NCBI RefSeq assembly: GCF_001975825.1 | Contig: NZ_MTKN01000019.1 | Span: forward strand, 43,252 to 107,185 | Direction of reading: 5' to 3' | DNA from: [Flexibacter] sp. ATCC 35208 | GTDB taxonomy: Bacteria; Bacteroidota; Bacteroidia; Chitinophagales; Chitinophagaceae | Length of the DNA: 63,934 nucleotides | Shown: in pieces, positions 44,265 through 54,044 of the stretch | Position numbering within the stretch: position 1 is the stretch's first letter | Layout: every line of letters starts with the position of its first letter | The notes under the pieces: model-generated | The model's database searches: none | Seen by the model: only the letters and a program-made list of their open reading frames with translations | Told to the model about the DNA's origin: nothing | Position numbers and translations under genes: made by a program

Positions 44265-45050
44265 ATGTATATACACAAGACTGATCCCCGCTGATTTAGT
44301 ACCAGCATCATACGTAGGCATCACCATGGTGCTGGTATTTGCTTTTCCTGACAACCCCTTCTCTATCTTCGGATACAACCAGTAAGCCGCCTGCGTACTC
44401 AATATCCCCACACCAGCGCCCGCCACTACATCACTCAGCCAGTGCCGGTTATTATACATCCTCAACACCCCCGTTGCTGTTGCCGCCATATAGCCCCCCA
44501 CCACTATCCACGGGCTCACATCCTTATACTCCATCCGCATAAACTCCGCACTCATAAACGCCGTCGCCGTATGCCCGGAAGGAAAGGAGTTCGCCGCACT
44601 GCCATCAGGCCTTTCCCTGTGGGTCAATGTTTTTAATCCCGTCACCGTACCACATACCAGCAAAGATGACATTCCCAGTATAATCGTCCTCTCCTTAAAG
44701 TTATGCGCCCCATGAATCCCCATGGCATTCAGGGCATACACCCCAAATATGGGCGAATACTGTAAATAGTTGTCAATAGTAGTATGAAACCGGGAATTGT
44801 CCTCGCGGATCTCATGTTTGGTTGACAGGTCCAGTTCATGTAAAGGTCGTACATGGAAGGTGGCGGCACCATAGCCGATCATGATTGCAGCTGCCAGAAT
44901 AGGTCCGGGATTCACCTTATACTGCCCATTTCGATGCGCCAAAGACAGTACAGGTTGAATAGTATCTTCTTTAGCAGGAGCTATGGTCTGTCCATACGAG
45001 CTCTCCGCTGCTACTAGTAGCATTAACAGTTGTAGGCCGTAAAATCTCAT
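44262..45050 (-). CDS. PAP2-family membrane-associated phosphatase
   Basis: The 262-residue protein has a signal helix (MRFYGLQLLMLLVAAESSYG) and the three PAP2 motifs: KTLTHRERP, SFPSGHTATAFMSAEF and NNRHWLSDVVAGAGVG. Such enzymes remove phosphate from lipids or polyprenyl pyrophosphates at the membrane. The start at 45050 gives the signal helix; the frame extends to 45137. It diverges from adhE. Confidence 0.9.
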   Translation of the reverse strand: MRFYGLQLLMLLVAAESSYGQTIAPAKEDTIQPVLSLAHRNGQYKVNPGPILAAAIMIGYGAATFHVRPLHELDLSTKHEIREDNSRFHTTIDNYLQYSPIFGVYALNAMGIHGAHNFKERTIILGMSSLLVCGTVTGLKTLTHRERPDGSAANSFPSGHTATAFMSAEFMRMEYKDVSPWIVVGGYMAATATGVLRMYNNRHWLSDVVAGAGVGILSTQAAYWLYPKIEKGLSGKANTSTMVMPTYDAGTKSAGISLVYIH

Positions 45051-45237
45051 CAGGTATATAAGTCTGACTACAAAATAGTAAAATAATTCTGTAGAAAAAC
45101 TGTTTTTTCTGATCAGGGTCATCCTGCTCATCGTCACTGATTTGTATCAACGACTTATGCCAACCCCGTCATCGGTTATAATTCCCCTTCTACCCACCTT
45201 TGTAGTGGAATTATTTATCAATATCAACTCCTCTAAC

Positions 45238-47868
45238 ATGGAACCTAATTCAAAAAATTTAATCGACAAGATTGAAAGGATACGGAAGGCTCAAACCCAG
45301 TTTTCCACTTTCACCCAGGAACAGGTTGATGAGATCTTTCGCCAGTCGGCCATAGCGGCTAATAATGCCCGTATCTCCCTCGCTAAAATGGCGGTGGAAG
45401 AGACCGGCATGGGCCTGGTGGAAGATAAAGTGATAAAGAACCATTTTGCATCTGAGTATATCTATAATCAGTACAAAGACGAAAAGACATGCGGCGTCAT
45501 CGAAACTGATGAAGCCTTTGGCATCACCAAAATCGCTGAGCCAATCGGTGTAATCGCGGCTGTAGTTCCTACTACAAACCCAACTTCCACCGCTATCTTT
45601 AAAGCACTGATTGCACTCAAGACCCGCAATGGCATTATTTTCTCACCACACCCAAGAGCTAAAAATTCCACAATAGCAGCGGCAAGGATCATACTGGATG
45701 CAGCCGTTAAAGCCGGAGCGCCAAAAGATATCATCGGTTGGATCGAAGAACCATCCGTTGAATCATCCCAGATGTTGATGGCTGAAGCTGATCTTATCCT
45801 GGCTACCGGAGGTCCCGGTATGGTCAAAGCCGCTTATTCTTCCGGTAAACCTGCCATCGGTGTAGGCGCCGGTAATACGCCTGCTATCATCGACGAAACT
45901 GCACACCTTAAGATGGCCGTGAATTCCATCCTGCTCTCCAAAACTTTTGACAACGGTATGATCTGCGCATCAGAACAGAGCGTGATCGTAGTTGAAAAAG
46001 TGTACGAAGAAGTAAAAAGAGAATTCATCGACCGCGGTGCTTACATCCTCAGCAAAGCTGAAACAAGCAAAGTAGGTGCACTGCTCCTGATCAATGGCGT
46101 GCTGAATGCCAATATCGTAGGTCAGGCTGCTGTAAAGATCGCTGCACTGGCTGGTATCACCGTTCCTGAAGACACCAAGATCCTGATCGGTGAAGTGACT
46201 TCTGTTGAACTGGACGAACCATTCAGCCATGAAAAGCTGTCTACCGTGCTGGCCATGTACAAAGCGAAAGACTTCGATGAAGCCCTGAACAAAGCTACCC
46301 GCCTCGTTAAACTGGGTGGTTTCGGTCACACCTCCGTGCTGTATACCGATCCTACCATTTCTCAGGACAGGGTAAACAGATTCGGCGCTGCCATGAAGAC
46401 CGGCCGTACCATCATCAACATGCCTTCTTCTCAGGGTGCAATTGGTGATATCTTCAACTTCAAACTGTCTCCATCCCTCACCCTGGGTTGTGGTTCATGG
46501 GGCGGTAACTCTGTCTCCGAAAACGTGGGTGTTAAGCATTTACTAAACATTAAGAGCGTAGCTGCAAGAAGAGAAAACATGCTTTGGTTCAAAGTACCTG
46601 AAAAAGTATATTTCAAATACGGCTGTCTGCCAGTTGCCCTCAGAGAACTGAAAGACGAAGGCAAGAAAAGAGTATTCCTCGTAACTGATAAAGTACTCTA
46701 TGGCCTGGGTTATGCTGAAAAGGTAACCAAGATCCTGGATGAACTGGGTATTGCTCACACCGTGTTCTTCGATGTTGAACCTGATCCAACACTTATCTGT
46801 GCAAGAAAAGGTGCTGCAGAAATGGCCAGCTTCCAACCTGATGCCGTTATTGCATTAGGTGGTGGTTCTCCAATGGATGCTGCTAAGATCATGTGGGTAC
46901 TCTACGAACATCCTGAAGAAAAATTTGAAGACCTGGCTATGCGTTTCATGGATATCCGCAAACGCGTTTATCACTTCCCTAAAATGGGTATCAAAGCCAG
47001 CTTCATCGCAGTTCCTACCTCTGCCGGTACAGGCTCTGAAGTGACTCCTTTCGCGGTGATCACTGACGAAAATACGGGTATCAAGTATCCGCTGGCTGAC
47101 TACGAACTGACTCCTGATATGGCAATCGTTGATGCCGAACTGATGATGAACATGCCTAAGAGCCTGACATCTGCTTCTGGTATCGATGCACTCACCCACG
47201 CACTGGAATCTTATGTATCCGTGCTGGCCAGTGAATTCACCAACGGCCTGGCACTCGAAGCCATCCGCCTCATCTTCAAATACCTGCCTGCTGCTTACAA
47301 CGAAGGCAAGACCAATGTGAAAGCAAGAGAAAAAATGGCACACGCTTCTACCATTGCTGGTATGGCATTCGCCAATGCTTTCCTCGGTATCTGTCACTCA
47401 CTGGCACACAAACTGGGTGCTACCCACCACGTGCCTCACGGTGTTGCAAACGGTATGCTCATCACTGAAGTGATCCGATTCAATGCGGTTGAGAATCCAC
47501 GCAAACAGGCTGCCTTCCCTCAGTACAAATATCCAAATGCACGCTGGCGCTATGCCCGTATCGCGGACTATCTGCAACTGGGCGGTAAGAACGATGCGGA
47601 AAAAGTAGAACTGCTGTGTGAAGCCATCGAAAAACTGAAAGCTCAGGTAGGTATTCCTAAGAGCATCAAAGAATTCGGTGTGTCAGAAAGCAAATTCTAT
47701 GCAACACTTGATACTATGTCTGAACAGGCATTTGATGACCAGTGTACACCGGCTAACCCCCGCTACCCACTGATCAGTGAAATGAAGAAGATCTATATCA
47801 AGGTGTATGAAGGTGCTCAGAAAGTTGAGCCTACCAATGCGAAGATCAAAGCACCACTGGGAGCTTAA
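45238..47868 (+). CDS. adhE: Bifunctional acetaldehyde-CoA/alcohol dehydrogenase
   Basis: The 876-residue AdhE reduces acetyl-CoA through acetaldehyde to ethanol. The N-terminal aldehyde dehydrogenase half has the catalytic Cys in DNGMICASEQSVIVVEKVYE and the phosphate loop around VPTTNPTSTAIFKALIAL; the C-terminal iron-dependent ADH half has GGGSPMDAAKIMWVLYEH and metal-binding His residues in ICHSLAHKLGATHHVPHG. Length is standard. The start at 45238 fits the family. It indicates fermentative capacity or redox balancing under low oxygen. The gene is followed at 60 bases by an unknown protein. Confidence 0.95.
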   Translation: MEPNSKNLIDKIERIRKAQTQFSTFTQEQVDEIFRQSAIAANNARISLAKMAVEETGMGLVEDKVIKNHFASEYIYNQYKDEKTCGVIETDEAFGITKIAEPIGVIAAVVPTTNPTSTAIFKALIALKTRNGIIFSPHPRAKNSTIAAARIILDAAVKAGAPKDIIGWIEEPSVESSQMLMAEADLILATGGPGMVKAAYSSGKPAIGVGAGNTPAIIDETAHLKMAVNSILLSKTFDNGMICASEQSVIVVEKVYEEVKREFIDRGAYILSKAETSKVGALLLINGVLNANIVGQAAVKIAALAGITVPEDTKILIGEVTSVELDEPFSHEKLSTVLAMYKAKDFDEALNKATRLVKLGGFGHTSVLYTDPTISQDRVNRFGAAMKTGRTIINMPSSQGAIGDIFNFKLSPSLTLGCGSWGGNSVSENVGVKHLLNIKSVAARRENMLWFKVPEKVYFKYGCLPVALRELKDEGKKRVFLVTDKVLYGLGYAEKVTKILDELGIAHTVFFDVEPDPTLICARKGAAEMASFQPDAVIALGGGSPMDAAKIMWVLYEHPEEKFEDLAMRFMDIRKRVYHFPKMGIKASFIAVPTSAGTGSEVTPFAVITDENTGIKYPLADYELTPDMAIVDAELMMNMPKSLTSASGIDALTHALESYVSVLASEFTNGLALEAIRLIFKYLPAAYNEGKTNVKAREKMAHASTIAGMAFANAFLGICHSLAHKLGATHHVPHGVANGMLITEVIRFNAVENPRKQAAFPQYKYPNARWRYARIADYLQLGGKNDAEKVELLCEAIEKLKAQVGIPKSIKEFGVSESKFYATLDTMSEQAFDDQCTPANPRYPLISEMKKIYIKVYEGAQKVEPTNAKIKAPLGA

Positions 47869-47928
47869 TCTGCTATACATCTGTAGCTGGCTGCTGACCC
47901 GGCCAGCTACATTTTTATTCTTAATTGT

Positions 47929-48948
47929 ATGATGGACGTTCAATCCCGCAAGAAACTGGTTTATCCCGTCAGGCAGCCCCTGATGGATTATCTGCGTAAA
48001 TATAACCGTGACCTGAAAGTATTGGTGAACTACAGTGACCTGCTCCGTTTTCATGTAAGCATTCCACTGCTGGACAAGGATGGCAAAGACACACTGTGGG
48101 AAACCGTTTATTACGATCCTGCGCATATGGAAACCTTATTCCCCGCGCTCACCCTCATCTATGCCATTATGAATACCTCTGGCGATACTGCTTTTACCGA
48201 GCACTTACAGGTATCCCAGATCGACTACTGCACCTTTGGTAATTCCAAACCTTTCCGGGTGCGCATCATGAATACGCTGAACGATAACTATGATTACTTC
48301 TATGTAAAAGTATCTGATGCCTCCCGTGTGTATGGTCTGGAACTCGAACATATATTATCACCTAACAGGATCGCCTATCTCACAGATGGAGAAACACTGA
48401 TAGAAGAACACATCTCTGGTCTGCCTGGAGATGTATTTATTAAAAACCGCCTGAATACCTCCAAATTCAACCAGATCAGGATCTGTAAGGAATTCGTGAA
48501 GTTCAACGAACGCTGTTTTATCCGCCTGCTGGGAGATATGCGTGCCTATAACTATGTAGTACATATCACACCTGATATAGAAGGAAACCAATACCGGATC
48601 CGTGCTATCGACTTTGACCAGCAATCCTATGAAGGCAGAAGACAATTTTACCTACCTCATTTCTTTAAGGATAACAATCAACTGGTAAGCCTTGGTATCA
48701 AACATATGGACAGCCGGACCATGCGGCAGTACCAGGAGGAAGAACGGAGCTTAATCAATAACCGTATCCGCCTGGTGCGTTACAGACTGGATGATCTGCT
48801 GGCCTGTATGAAAGACGATCAGATCTCTCCACAAAAGAAGGTAGACCAGCTGGCCGGGGAACTGGCCACTTTCCATCACCACGATGGATTTAGCAGGTGC
48901 CGGAATATGGGAGCACTGATTGCTGAACAGTTGAAAATATATGCATAA
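47929..48948 (+). CDS. Unknown protein with kinase-like motifs
   Basis: The 339-residue cytosolic protein has no signal or membrane helices. I see a possible kinase-fold pattern: YFYVKVSD (Lys127), then GDMRAYN (Asp203-x4-Asn208, resembling a catalytic loop) followed by AIDFDQQSYEG (Asp228 or 230, resembling the DFG-type metal site). The C-terminal third is helical and basic. No family name is known to me. It lies between adhE and the OFA transporter on the same strand, 12 bases before the latter, so it could regulate or modify components of that set. Confidence 0.7.
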   Translation: MMDVQSRKKLVYPVRQPLMDYLRKYNRDLKVLVNYSDLLRFHVSIPLLDKDGKDTLWETVYYDPAHMETLFPALTLIYAIMNTSGDTAFTEHLQVSQIDYCTFGNSKPFRVRIMNTLNDNYDYFYVKVSDASRVYGLELEHILSPNRIAYLTDGETLIEEHISGLPGDVFIKNRLNTSKFNQIRICKEFVKFNERCFIRLLGDMRAYNYVVHITPDIEGNQYRIRAIDFDQQSYEGRRQFYLPHFFKDNNQLVSLGIKHMDSRTMRQYQEEERSLINNRIRLVRYRLDDLLACMKDDQISPQKKVDQLAGELATFHHHDGFSRCRNMGALIAEQLKIYA

Positions 48949-48960
48949 TTCATCACAACC

Positions 48961-50157
48961 ATGAACAAACTTAAGAACAGGTGGCTCATTGCAGCCTCCG
49001 CAGTTGGGATCCATCTCTCCATTGGCTCTGTGTACGCCTGGAGCGTGTACACAAAACCATTAATAGCACAACTGGGATGGGGACTGAAAGAGACACAGTT
49101 TACATTCAGCCTGGCTATTTTTTTCCTTGGTATGTCAGCTGCCTTTCTGGGCAGTTATGTTGAAAAGCTTGGCCCGAAAAAATCCGGGCGACTTGCGGCG
49201 CTTTTCTTCGGTGTAGGCATAGCAGGTTCAGGATTGGCAGTATATGCGCACTCACTGTGGGGGCTGTACCTGTCTTATGGCGTTATTGGTGGTATCGGTC
49301 TGGGACTGGGCTATATCACACCTATTACCTCTCTGGTAAAATGGTTCCCGGACAAGAAAGGGCTGGCCACCGGTCTGGCGATTATGGGATTTGGTTTTGC
49401 CGCATTGATCAGTAGCCCACTTATCGTATACCTGATCGGACATACCAGTATTCCCACTACATTCTTTATCATGGGCGGTAGCTACTTTGTAGTTATCCTG
49501 GCTGCGTCTTCTTACATTGCACCGCCTCCTGAAGGTTATGGCGGACCTGCAAAGACAAAGGAAATTACAGGGGTCACAGCGAAGGAAGCCATCCGTACTA
49601 AGAAATTCTGGTACCTGTGGATCATGTTCTTCCTCAATATAAGTTGTGGTATCGCCATCATTTCCGCAGCTTCTCCAATGGCACAGGAATCTGCCGGGTT
49701 GACTACAGCAGCTGCAGCAGCGATGGTTGGGTTCATGGGGATCTTCAATGGCGGTGGCCGTATTGGCTGGTCTGCGGCGTCTGACTTCCTGGGAAGACCT
49801 AATACCTTTATTACTTTCCTCTGTATTGAAATTGTGGCATTCCTGGTATTGCCAGGGGTACACAATGCACTGTTATTCCAGCTGATGATCTTTTTGATCG
49901 TTTCCTGCTATGGTGCGGGTTTCTCCACCACTACTGCCTATATCAGTGATCTTTTTGGTACAAAAGAACTGGGTGCGATCGTTGGTTATATGCTTACAGC
50001 ATGGGCTGCTGCCGGTATGGCGGGTCCGCTGTTCGCAGCAATCGCAAGAAGTGCCAGTTCCAGTTATAATGGAACATTATATTGTTTTAGCGTGCTGCTG
50101 GTGATTGCCCTGGTATTTTCTATACTGCTGAAGCGGTTATTAAATAAGGCTAGTTGA
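48961..50157 (+). CDS. OFA-family MFS transporter
   Basis: The 398-residue membrane protein has twelve predicted helices and OFA (oxalate/formate antiporter) features: SIGSVYAWSVYTKPLIAQLG, GGIGLGLGYITPITSLVKWF and PDKKGLATGLAIMGFG. Family members move small monocarboxylates or oxalate/formate. Next to AdhE, export or uptake of a fermentation acid is plausible, but the cargo cannot be read. Confidence 0.9.
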   Translation: MNKLKNRWLIAASAVGIHLSIGSVYAWSVYTKPLIAQLGWGLKETQFTFSLAIFFLGMSAAFLGSYVEKLGPKKSGRLAALFFGVGIAGSGLAVYAHSLWGLYLSYGVIGGIGLGLGYITPITSLVKWFPDKKGLATGLAIMGFGFAALISSPLIVYLIGHTSIPTTFFIMGGSYFVVILAASSYIAPPPEGYGGPAKTKEITGVTAKEAIRTKKFWYLWIMFFLNISCGIAIISAASPMAQESAGLTTAAAAAMVGFMGIFNGGGRIGWSAASDFLGRPNTFITFLCIEIVAFLVLPGVHNALLFQLMIFLIVSCYGAGFSTTTAYISDLFGTKELGAIVGYMLTAWAAAGMAGPLFAAIARSASSSYNGTLYCFSVLLVIALVFSILLKRLLNKAS

Positions 50158-50196
50158 TTTTTTGCAATAACTCTAGTACTTTAGTGGGATAATAAA

Positions 50197-51240
50197 ATGT
50201 CGGTTATGTATCGCTTTTATATTCCCACTATTTTCTTTTTGATCACTTTGAGCGCAAAGGCGCAACAGTTATCGCTCAATGAAAACCCATATCCACCTGC
50301 TGTTAACGTGCAGGAAGCGATAAAAAAAGAAATTGCCAACATCTCCCGTTATCCGGGGCCTGACGCAAATGAACTCATTACCGCTATTGCCCAAAAAGAG
50401 GGCGTAGAAACCGATCAAATTATACCGGGTGAGATATTAGCCCAACTCGGGGTTTATCTGGGCTTAAAAGGCGGAGAATTCATTTATGCTGTACCGGGGT
50501 ATCCTGTTTTTACAGATGCGGCAAAAAGTGTAGGAGGGAAGGTGATAGCCGTGCCGCTGAATGATAAAAAAGAAAATGACCTGGCATCCATCAGCGCCAG
50601 CATAAACCCACAAACCACCGCCATCTTCCTCGTCAATCCTCATAACCCCTCCGGCACAGTAAGTGATAAAAAAGCCTTTCACGACTTCCTTCACACCGCT
50701 TCTAAACAAGCGATTATTTTGGTAGACGAAGCCTACCTTGAATACGCCGACGATTTCGCCGGCAGAACCGCCGTTAATAATATCAAAGAAGGAGATAACG
50801 TCATCGTTTTCCGCACCTTTGCAAAAGCCTATGGCCTTGCAGGGTTGTCGATCGGCTATTGTGTAGCCTCACCTGCTATCGCAAAATTCCTGAAAGAAAA
50901 AGGGCTTGGAAATGTTCATGACCTGAACCGACTCTCTGTTGTAGCGGCCAAAGCCGCATTAGCCGACAAAAACTATATCACAAACCTGAATAAAACTGTC
51001 GCCGTAGAAAGAAATAAGTGGAATCAATTACTCGATAGTTTACATCTGGAACACACTACCTCTCAGGCCAACTTTATCTATTTCAATACCGGCCAGCCAT
51101 ACGAAAAAGTTGCTGCTGCCTACAACAAACAAGGCGTTCAGATCGCCCGTTTATTTTCACCTTACAATACGTGGATCCGCATTACCATCGGACTTCCTGC
51201 TGAAAACAAAAAAGCACAGGAGATACTTAAAAAACTATGA
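50197..51240 (+). CDS. Exported HisC-like PLP aminotransferase
   Basis: The 347-residue class I/II aminotransferase resembles histidinol-phosphate aminotransferase: LNENPYPPAVNVQEAI, LVNPHNPSGT, VDEAYLEYADDF, and PLP Lys in RTFAKAYGLAGLSIGY. Unlike cytosolic HisC it starts with a Sec-type signal peptide (MYRFYIPTIFFLITLSAKAQ), so it should be periplasmic or secreted. No his operon is near. Substrate unknown; a periplasmic amino acid or a peptidoglycan-related amine is possible. Confidence 0.82.
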   Translation: MSVMYRFYIPTIFFLITLSAKAQQLSLNENPYPPAVNVQEAIKKEIANISRYPGPDANELITAIAQKEGVETDQIIPGEILAQLGVYLGLKGGEFIYAVPGYPVFTDAAKSVGGKVIAVPLNDKKENDLASISASINPQTTAIFLVNPHNPSGTVSDKKAFHDFLHTASKQAIILVDEAYLEYADDFAGRTAVNNIKEGDNVIVFRTFAKAYGLAGLSIGYCVASPAIAKFLKEKGLGNVHDLNRLSVVAAKAALADKNYITNLNKTVAVERNKWNQLLDSLHLEHTTSQANFIYFNTGQPYEKVAAAYNKQGVQIARLFSPYNTWIRITIGLPAENKKAQEILKKL

Positions 51241-51287
51241 AGTTTGTTATCCACTACCATTGAGTATTTGCGAGGATCAATCCATTG

Positions 51288-51318
51288 TTTGCAAAATTCA
51301 CATTTCCGCCTTATTTTG
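51288..51318 (+). promoter_or_regulatory. Promoter of the Tat-exported isomerase-like gene
   Basis: TTTG at 51288-51291, exactly 19 bases, then TTATTTTG at 51311-51318: the Bacteroidota sigma pattern TTTG-N19-TAnnTTTG with one mismatch. A start site near 51325 leaves a leader of about 28 nt to the ATG at 51353. Confidence 0.6.
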
Positions 51319-51352
51319 TTTGTCCGGAAACAAATTAAAACTTAATATAAGT

Positions 51353-52219
51353 ATGACCACAAGAAGAACTTTCCTTACCCAGGCAGGCCTGCTCGGCGCC
51401 GGACTGGCATTTGGACTCTCGTCGAACCGTTTACTGGCTGCTGGTAAGATCAATGCAAAAGCAGGATTGCAGCTCTATTCCCTCCGCGAAGAACTCCCTA
51501 AAGATGTAAAAGGCGTGATCGCAAAAATAGCTGCCGCCGGCTACAAACAAGTAGAAACCTACGGCTATAGCAAAAAGAATGGCTTCTGGGGGCTCAGCGC
51601 CCAGGAATTCAAAGCCCTGCTCACTAAGCATGGCCTGACCAGCCCAAGCGGACACTACGCCCTGGAAACCGAAGAAGATCAGGACGCTTCCATCGAGGCT
51701 GCTAAAATACTCGGACAGGAATACCTGACCATGGCTTACATCGATGAAAAGAAGCGCAAAACCGCTGCTGACATCAAAAAAATCGTTGCCGAACTGAATA
51801 AACTGGCTGATAAAGCAAAGAAACACGGTCTGAAAATGGCGTACCATAACCACGATTTCGAATTCAAGACCGTGGAAGGCGTAATGCTGTACGAGGAACT
51901 GCTGAAGGGTACCAACCCTGCACTGGTGCATTTCGAAATGGATATTTACTGGGTAGTGCGTTCCAACCAGGATCCTATTGCCTGGATCAACAAATACCCC
52001 GGCCGCTTTACCATGGTACATGTGAAAGATATGGATAAGGCTAACCCTGAGCTGAACACCGAAGTTGGTAAAGGAAGTATTAATTTCAAAGCCATCTTTG
52101 CAAAAGCAAAAACGGCTGGTATTAAATATTATATCGTAGAACAGGAGAATTTCTCCATCGATCCTTACGAGAGTATTACAGAAAGCTCAAAATATTTGCG
52201 CACGGTATTATTCGCATAA
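51353..52219 (+). CDS. Tat-exported sugar phosphate isomerase/epimerase-like protein
   Basis: The 288-residue protein starts TTRRTFLTQAGLLGAGLAFG, a twin-arginine signal, then an AP-endonuclease-2/xylose-isomerase TIM barrel (LQLYSLREELPKDVKGVIAK, LKMAYHNHDFEF, VHFEMDIYWVVRSNQDP, IKYYIVEQENF). The metal-binding Glu/His/Asp pattern suits a keto-sugar epimerase or related lyase in the periplasm. The start at 51353 follows a good promoter. Confidence 0.88.
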   Translation: MTTRRTFLTQAGLLGAGLAFGLSSNRLLAAGKINAKAGLQLYSLREELPKDVKGVIAKIAAAGYKQVETYGYSKKNGFWGLSAQEFKALLTKHGLTSPSGHYALETEEDQDASIEAAKILGQEYLTMAYIDEKKRKTAADIKKIVAELNKLADKAKKHGLKMAYHNHDFEFKTVEGVMLYEELLKGTNPALVHFEMDIYWVVRSNQDPIAWINKYPGRFTMVHVKDMDKANPELNTEVGKGSINFKAIFAKAKTAGIKYYIVEQENFSIDPYESITESSKYLRTVLFA

Positions 52220-52250
52220 AAATAGGAGGTGTCATCAATAAATGAACCTC

Positions 52251-52338
52251 CTTAGAACTGCATAAATGGAAACCGGGCTCCATCAGCTATCCGAATGAAT
52301 AGAGCGTGTATCTTACTTTTGATACACGCTCCTTTTTA
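52251..52338. terminator. Terminator, related to the dispersed element left arm (copy D)
   Basis: GAGCGTGTATC and GATACACGCTC form an 11-bp stem (52302-52331) with an 8-nt loop followed by TTTTTAT, between two convergent genes. Upstream, CTTAGAACTGCATAAATGG and CATCAGCTATCCGAATGAA closely match the left flank of element B (28.08-28.11 kb), although the stem sequence differs and the 25-nt block is absent. Confidence 0.75.
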
Positions 52339-53391
52339 TTATCCAAAACTTACAACATTCTCTTTATCCGTTAAATATTCTTTGACGGTTTCCCTGCTCA
52401 CAACCCCGATCAACCTACCATCCTTTACCACCGGTACCTGTGCCAGGTGTTCGTCCGGCAACTCATCCCAGCAATCAAAAATGGTCATATTACCGTTCAT
52501 TAGTTTCGCGCCTTTGTCCATCATGGTATAGACTTTCCGTCTGTAATAGCCAGGCGCCTGGCTAAAGTGGATGACCTGACTATCAATGATCCCAATCGGA
52601 GACTGGTTGTTCAGTACCACATAAGAGCGGTGATGGTCCCCCAGCAGATAAGCATTGGCTTCTTCCATAGTAAAGGAAGCATTCACAGTTTTGAAGTCCG
52701 TATTCACAATATCCCCCAGACACACATTTTTTAAACGTGGTTTCAGCACCAGTCTCTTTTCAGTAGCGCCCATCAGTAACAGGTACAGTCCGAAGAAGAC
52801 CAGCCAGCGGTTCAGCAGCACGGTGCCACCCACAAAAAACAGCACACCCAGTATGCGGGTCCCCATCAGGGACGCCTGTGGAGAAAGGAGTCTTTCCATA
52901 TCCATCGGAAAGGCGGGAAGCAGGTTAAACACCACGAGCATTACGTTGATATTATGTAAGAATACCAGGTAGTTGTTAGGTGTGATATTGAATACCAGCT
53001 GATGTGTATCCCAGAATGGTGTATAATCATCCAGGAAAGGCAGCAGCAGCAGGGCGATGAACAGATTTACAGCAGGACCAGCAAAGGTGATCAGTAACAG
53101 CTGACCTGTTTTTTCAGGTTGCATTGCAATTGTAGGCATGCCACCGGTAGGCAGCAGACGGATATTTTTGACAGGGATGCCTGCATGTATACTCGCCATG
53201 ACGTGGGCCAGTTCATGTAGCATGACACAAGCGAAAATAGACAGTATGCCCAGGGCAGTCCATCCTATACTCTGTGAGTCGCCTCGTGAAATGATCGGGA
53301 TAAATAGTATCCAGCAGCTGACCAGCAAAAAGATCCAGTGTACCCCCACCGGGATACCCTTAATGCGGAAGAGTTTGACGGCGTTTCTCAT
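52339..53391 (-). CDS. Site-2 protease family M50 metallopeptidase with CBS domain
   Basis: The 350-residue intramembrane metalloprotease has the zinc motif HELAHVMAS, the second metal site VFNLLPAFPMDMERLL and about six helices, with a C-terminal CBS domain (YTMMDKGAKLMNGNMTIFDC, HLAQVPVVKDGRLIGVVSRE). The metal-ligand Asp in FPMD is present. Such proteases cleave membrane-bound regulators; here the substrate is unknown and no anti-sigma gene adjoins it. Confidence 0.92.
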   Translation of the reverse strand: MRNAVKLFRIKGIPVGVHWIFLLVSCWILFIPIISRGDSQSIGWTALGILSIFACVMLHELAHVMASIHAGIPVKNIRLLPTGGMPTIAMQPEKTGQLLLITFAGPAVNLFIALLLLPFLDDYTPFWDTHQLVFNITPNNYLVFLHNINVMLVVFNLLPAFPMDMERLLSPQASLMGTRILGVLFFVGGTVLLNRWLVFFGLYLLLMGATEKRLVLKPRLKNVCLGDIVNTDFKTVNASFTMEEANAYLLGDHHRSYVVLNNQSPIGIIDSQVIHFSQAPGYYRRKVYTMMDKGAKLMNGNMTIFDCWDELPDEHLAQVPVVKDGRLIGVVSRETVKEYLTDKENVVSFG

Positions 53392-53529
53392 ATGGCGTTT
53401 ATTTGATACAAAACTATCTTTTAGGGGGCAGGTAGCCTATGATGATGGATGGTTTATATGATGACGGTCATTACCATTTATAAAAACTTGCGGCAGGATC
53501 TTTTCGAATAATTCAACATTGTTAAAATC

Positions 53530-54044
53530 ATGGAGTCTGCTGGAATTTTTCGTTCGCTCAAGTACCGGAACTATCGCTTATATTTTACCTGACAATATTG
53601 CTACCTGGATGCAACGCCTCGCCGTATCGTGGATGGTATGGCGCATTACTCCCGCCAATCGCAGGTAGTGGCATTGCAGGACTTACTTTTTCATGTAGTG
53701 TGTGTTGTTTCTCGTTGAGTACTTCATTGCCGGTAGCGTTGTTTTTTGTGGCGCTGGCAGGAGGGGGGATGGTATGGCGCATTACTCCCGCCAAGAATAC
53801 TTATGTGCAGACGCATGTAGAGGATCATATGCGCAGCCGGGTGATCAGTTATTATGTGATGGCGTTTCAGGGGATGTTGCCTATCGGGAATTTGCTCACA
53901 GGCACGATCGTGCATCAGTTGGGAGCTAAGCATACGGTGACAATGCAGAGCATTGCCGGTGCCGTATGCGTCGCGTTATTTACATATTATTCAAGGTCTG
54001 TCAGACAGGATACCCCACATAGATCAGCGGAGGCAATCCCTTAA
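53530..54044 (+). pseudogene. Degraded MFS transporter (EntS/PF05977 type)
   Basis: The start MESAGIFRSLKYRNYRLYFT is normal for this transporter family but hits TGA at 53590. A shifted frame continues TWMQRLAVSWMVWRITPA, then stops; a third reads the C-terminal end (QTHVEDHMRSRVISYYVMAF, MLPIGNLLTGTIVHQLGAKH). About 250 residues are missing. A 28-bp sequence is repeated exactly at 53631-53658 and 53767-53794, giving MVWRITPA in both places. Confidence 0.85.

Noticed and set aside
46855..47397. 180-codon minus-strand ORF inside adhE
   Set aside because: Antisense shadow of a conserved AdhE domain; low-quality composition rich in His, Cys and Arg.
50197..51240. Histidine biosynthesis gene hisC
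   Set aside because: The signal peptide and absence of his neighbours argue against the biosynthetic enzyme.
51431..52021. 196-codon minus-strand ORF
   Set aside because: Complement of the Tat-exported isomerase-like gene, which carries recognisable motifs.
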